DNA of 64,000 bases from Gluconacetobacter johannae. GTDB taxonomy: Bacteria; Pseudomonadota; Alphaproteobacteria; Acetobacterales; Acetobacteraceae. Positions 63,101 through 64,000 of the stretch are shown here, piece by piece. A program made the translations under genes and the position numbers. Position 1 is the stretch's first letter. Every line of letters begins with the position of its first letter. Where the stretch lies: positions 124,001-188,000 of the forward strand of contig NZ_JABEQH010000004.1 of the NCBI RefSeq assembly GCF_014174305.1. Direction: 5' to 3'. The notes beneath the pieces were generated by a model. That model searched no databases. It worked only from the letters and a program-made list of their open reading frames with translations, and was not told the DNA's origin.

Positions 63101-63744
63101 TTCGCTGCATCGATCTGGTGAAAGAGTATCCAGCACACGGCGGTCACCGACGTGTGCTGGATCGTGTCAATTTTCAACTTGATCGCGGGCAGAGGCTTGG
63201 GGTTCTAGGTCGGAATGGTGCGGGAAAATCGACGCTCATCCGCATCATCGGCGGGGTGGAGTTGCCCACATCGGGGCGTGTCGAGCATACGATGTCTGTG
63301 TCTTGGCCACTGGCGTTTGGGGGGGCATTTCAGGGAAGTTTGAGCGGTCTGGATAATCTGCGTTTTATTTGTAGAATCTACGATCTCGATTACCCGGCCA
63401 CTCGAGCATTCGTGGACGATTTTGCCGAACTTGGTCGGCAATTAGGGGAACCGGTCAAGACCTATTCCTCAGGTATGCGCGCGCGCCTTGCGTTTGCGCT
63501 ATCGATTATCATCGAATTCGATTGCTATCTTATTGACGAAGTCATCATGGTTGGTGATGCGCGCTTTTTGACACGATGCCAGGACGAGTTGTTTGGAAAG
63601 CGGCAGGACCGAGCACTGATTATTGTCTCCCATGATATGGGTTTTATCCGCGAACATTGCGATCATGCTGCTATCATTCACAACCGTCATTTTCTGTCTT
63701 ATGATAGTGTTCATGACGCAATCGAAAATTATGACAAGTTATAA
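63097..63744 (+). CDS. Capsule ABC exporter ATPase, KpsT-type
   Basis: Cytoplasmic ATPase of 215 residues powering KpsM-type export. Walker A is GRNGAGKSTLIRIIGG near residue 43, the signature is YSSGMRARLAFALS near 125, Walker B CYLIDEVIMVGD near 143 and the switch His is in IVSHDMGF. The DEV-x-x-VGD pattern is specific to KpsT/TagH-like polysaccharide exporters. ATG 63097 overlaps the kpsM TGA. A longer frame from 63025 lies inside kpsM. Confidence 0.94.
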   Translation: MIRCIDLVKEYPAHGGHRRVLDRVNFQLDRGQRLGVLGRNGAGKSTLIRIIGGVELPTSGRVEHTMSVSWPLAFGGAFQGSLSGLDNLRFICRIYDLDYPATRAFVDDFAELGRQLGEPVKTYSSGMRARLAFALSIIIEFDCYLIDEVIMVGDARFLTRCQDELFGKRQDRALIIVSHDMGFIREHCDHAAIIHNRHFLSYDSVHDAIENYDKL

Positions 63745-63754
63745 TCATTCATTT

Positions 63755-64000
63755 TCACGGGATCGTATTGAATAAATCCGTTAATAGATAAAAATTTCCG
63801 TGGCATAACGTGGATGGCAGTGGCACGGAGGGTGGTAAAAGACGTCGCCTACATGCCAATATTGTTGATGGAACAGTGTGTTTCGGCGCTATCGCTAGTG
63901 GATCACGCGTACCGCCGACATAATCGATTGTGTCATATGCCATCGGATTAAAGAAAGTTGGCTTCAGCCGAAGCGCGTGACTGTTTATGCGGTGGTTGAG
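63755..64000 (-). CDS. Possible C-terminal part of a gene running out of the window
   Basis: A minus-strand frame stays open from the window edge to a stop at 63755-63757, giving about 81 residues (for example HALRLKPTFFNPMAYDTIDY). I recognise no domain. The stop is 11 bp from the kpsT stop, a plausible convergent arrangement. The low GC is like the neighbouring export genes. It could equally be a chance frame, and no other gene is apparent in 63745-64000. Confidence 0.25.
   Translation of the reverse strand, partial: LNHRINSHALRLKPTFFNPMAYDTIDYVGGTRDPLAIAPKHTVPSTILACRRRLLPPSVPLPSTLCHGNFYLLTDLFNTIP

Overview
The window is high-GC, densely coding alphaproteobacterial DNA. Its content fits an acetic acid bacterium (Acetobacteraceae, Gluconacetobacter/Komagataeibacter-like): a glyoxylate-bypass operon next to an acetate regulator and acetyl-CoA synthetase, many oxidoreductases, a TonB receptor and a capsule-type polysaccharide export locus. 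The genus is an inference from gene content and base composition, not from a marker gene.

Layout. 1-6512: acetate module (glcB and aceA on the minus strand, a divergent RamB/GlxR-type regulator, acs). 6545-13893: amino-acid permease, exported dienelactone hydrolase, SDR, a small secreted protein, a fatty-acid desaturase, an Old Yellow Enzyme and an MFS exporter. 13990-17250: M61 peptidase and two small membrane-protein families. 17285-20785: molybdate/tungstate uptake operon (tandem operator, mop, YedY-like protein, binding protein, fused permease-ATPase). 20790-25918: LysE exporter, threonine aldolase, MgtC/DUF4010 protein, SelO, DoxX. 26159-36847: a complete type I-E CRISPR-Cas system, cas3-cas8e-cse2-cas7-cas5-cas6e-cas1-cas2, followed by a leader and a 29-repeat, 28-spacer array with an exact 61-bp period. 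36963-43489: MocR regulator, D-amino acid dehydrogenase and alanine racemase, a divergent Lrp regulator, omega-aminotransferase and tautomerase, i.e. alanine/beta-alanine metabolism. 43568-44898: an IS4-family insertion sequence with an 11-bp target duplication and a frameshifted transposase. 44920-51338: SDR plus a second Old Yellow Enzyme with a divergent LysR, a CHAD protein, small genes, an ATC-hydrolase-family protein, a DMT transporter and a DUF1330 protein. 51571-57617: TonB receptor divergent from a purine-nucleoside permease-family protein, VOC protein, small ORFs and a KirBac potassium channel. 57668-64000: less GC-rich polysaccharide export locus (OPX lipoprotein, GT4 glycosyltransferase, a decayed IS5-family remnant, KpsE-, KpsM- and KpsT-like proteins).

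How the parts work together. The first module feeds acetate to acetyl-CoA (Acs) and through the glyoxylate shunt (AceA, malate synthase G), probably under the XRE-type regulator. The Mod module loads molybdate for molybdoenzymes. The Cas genes, with several 4-bp start/stop overlaps, form the expression, interference and adaptation set for the adjacent array. The kps-type genes form an inner-membrane ABC exporter with periplasmic and outer-membrane partners.

The most noteworthy observations are a 24-codon hydrophobic, KdpF-like micro-ORF with its Shine-Dalgarno in a hairpin, 135 bp upstream of KirBac; the tandem 22-bp palindromic operator of the mod operon; the IS4 copy that has split a palindromic intergenic element; and a Pho-box-like sequence immediately downstream of the CHAD gene. 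No wholly new defence system was found; the CRISPR-Cas locus is canonical.
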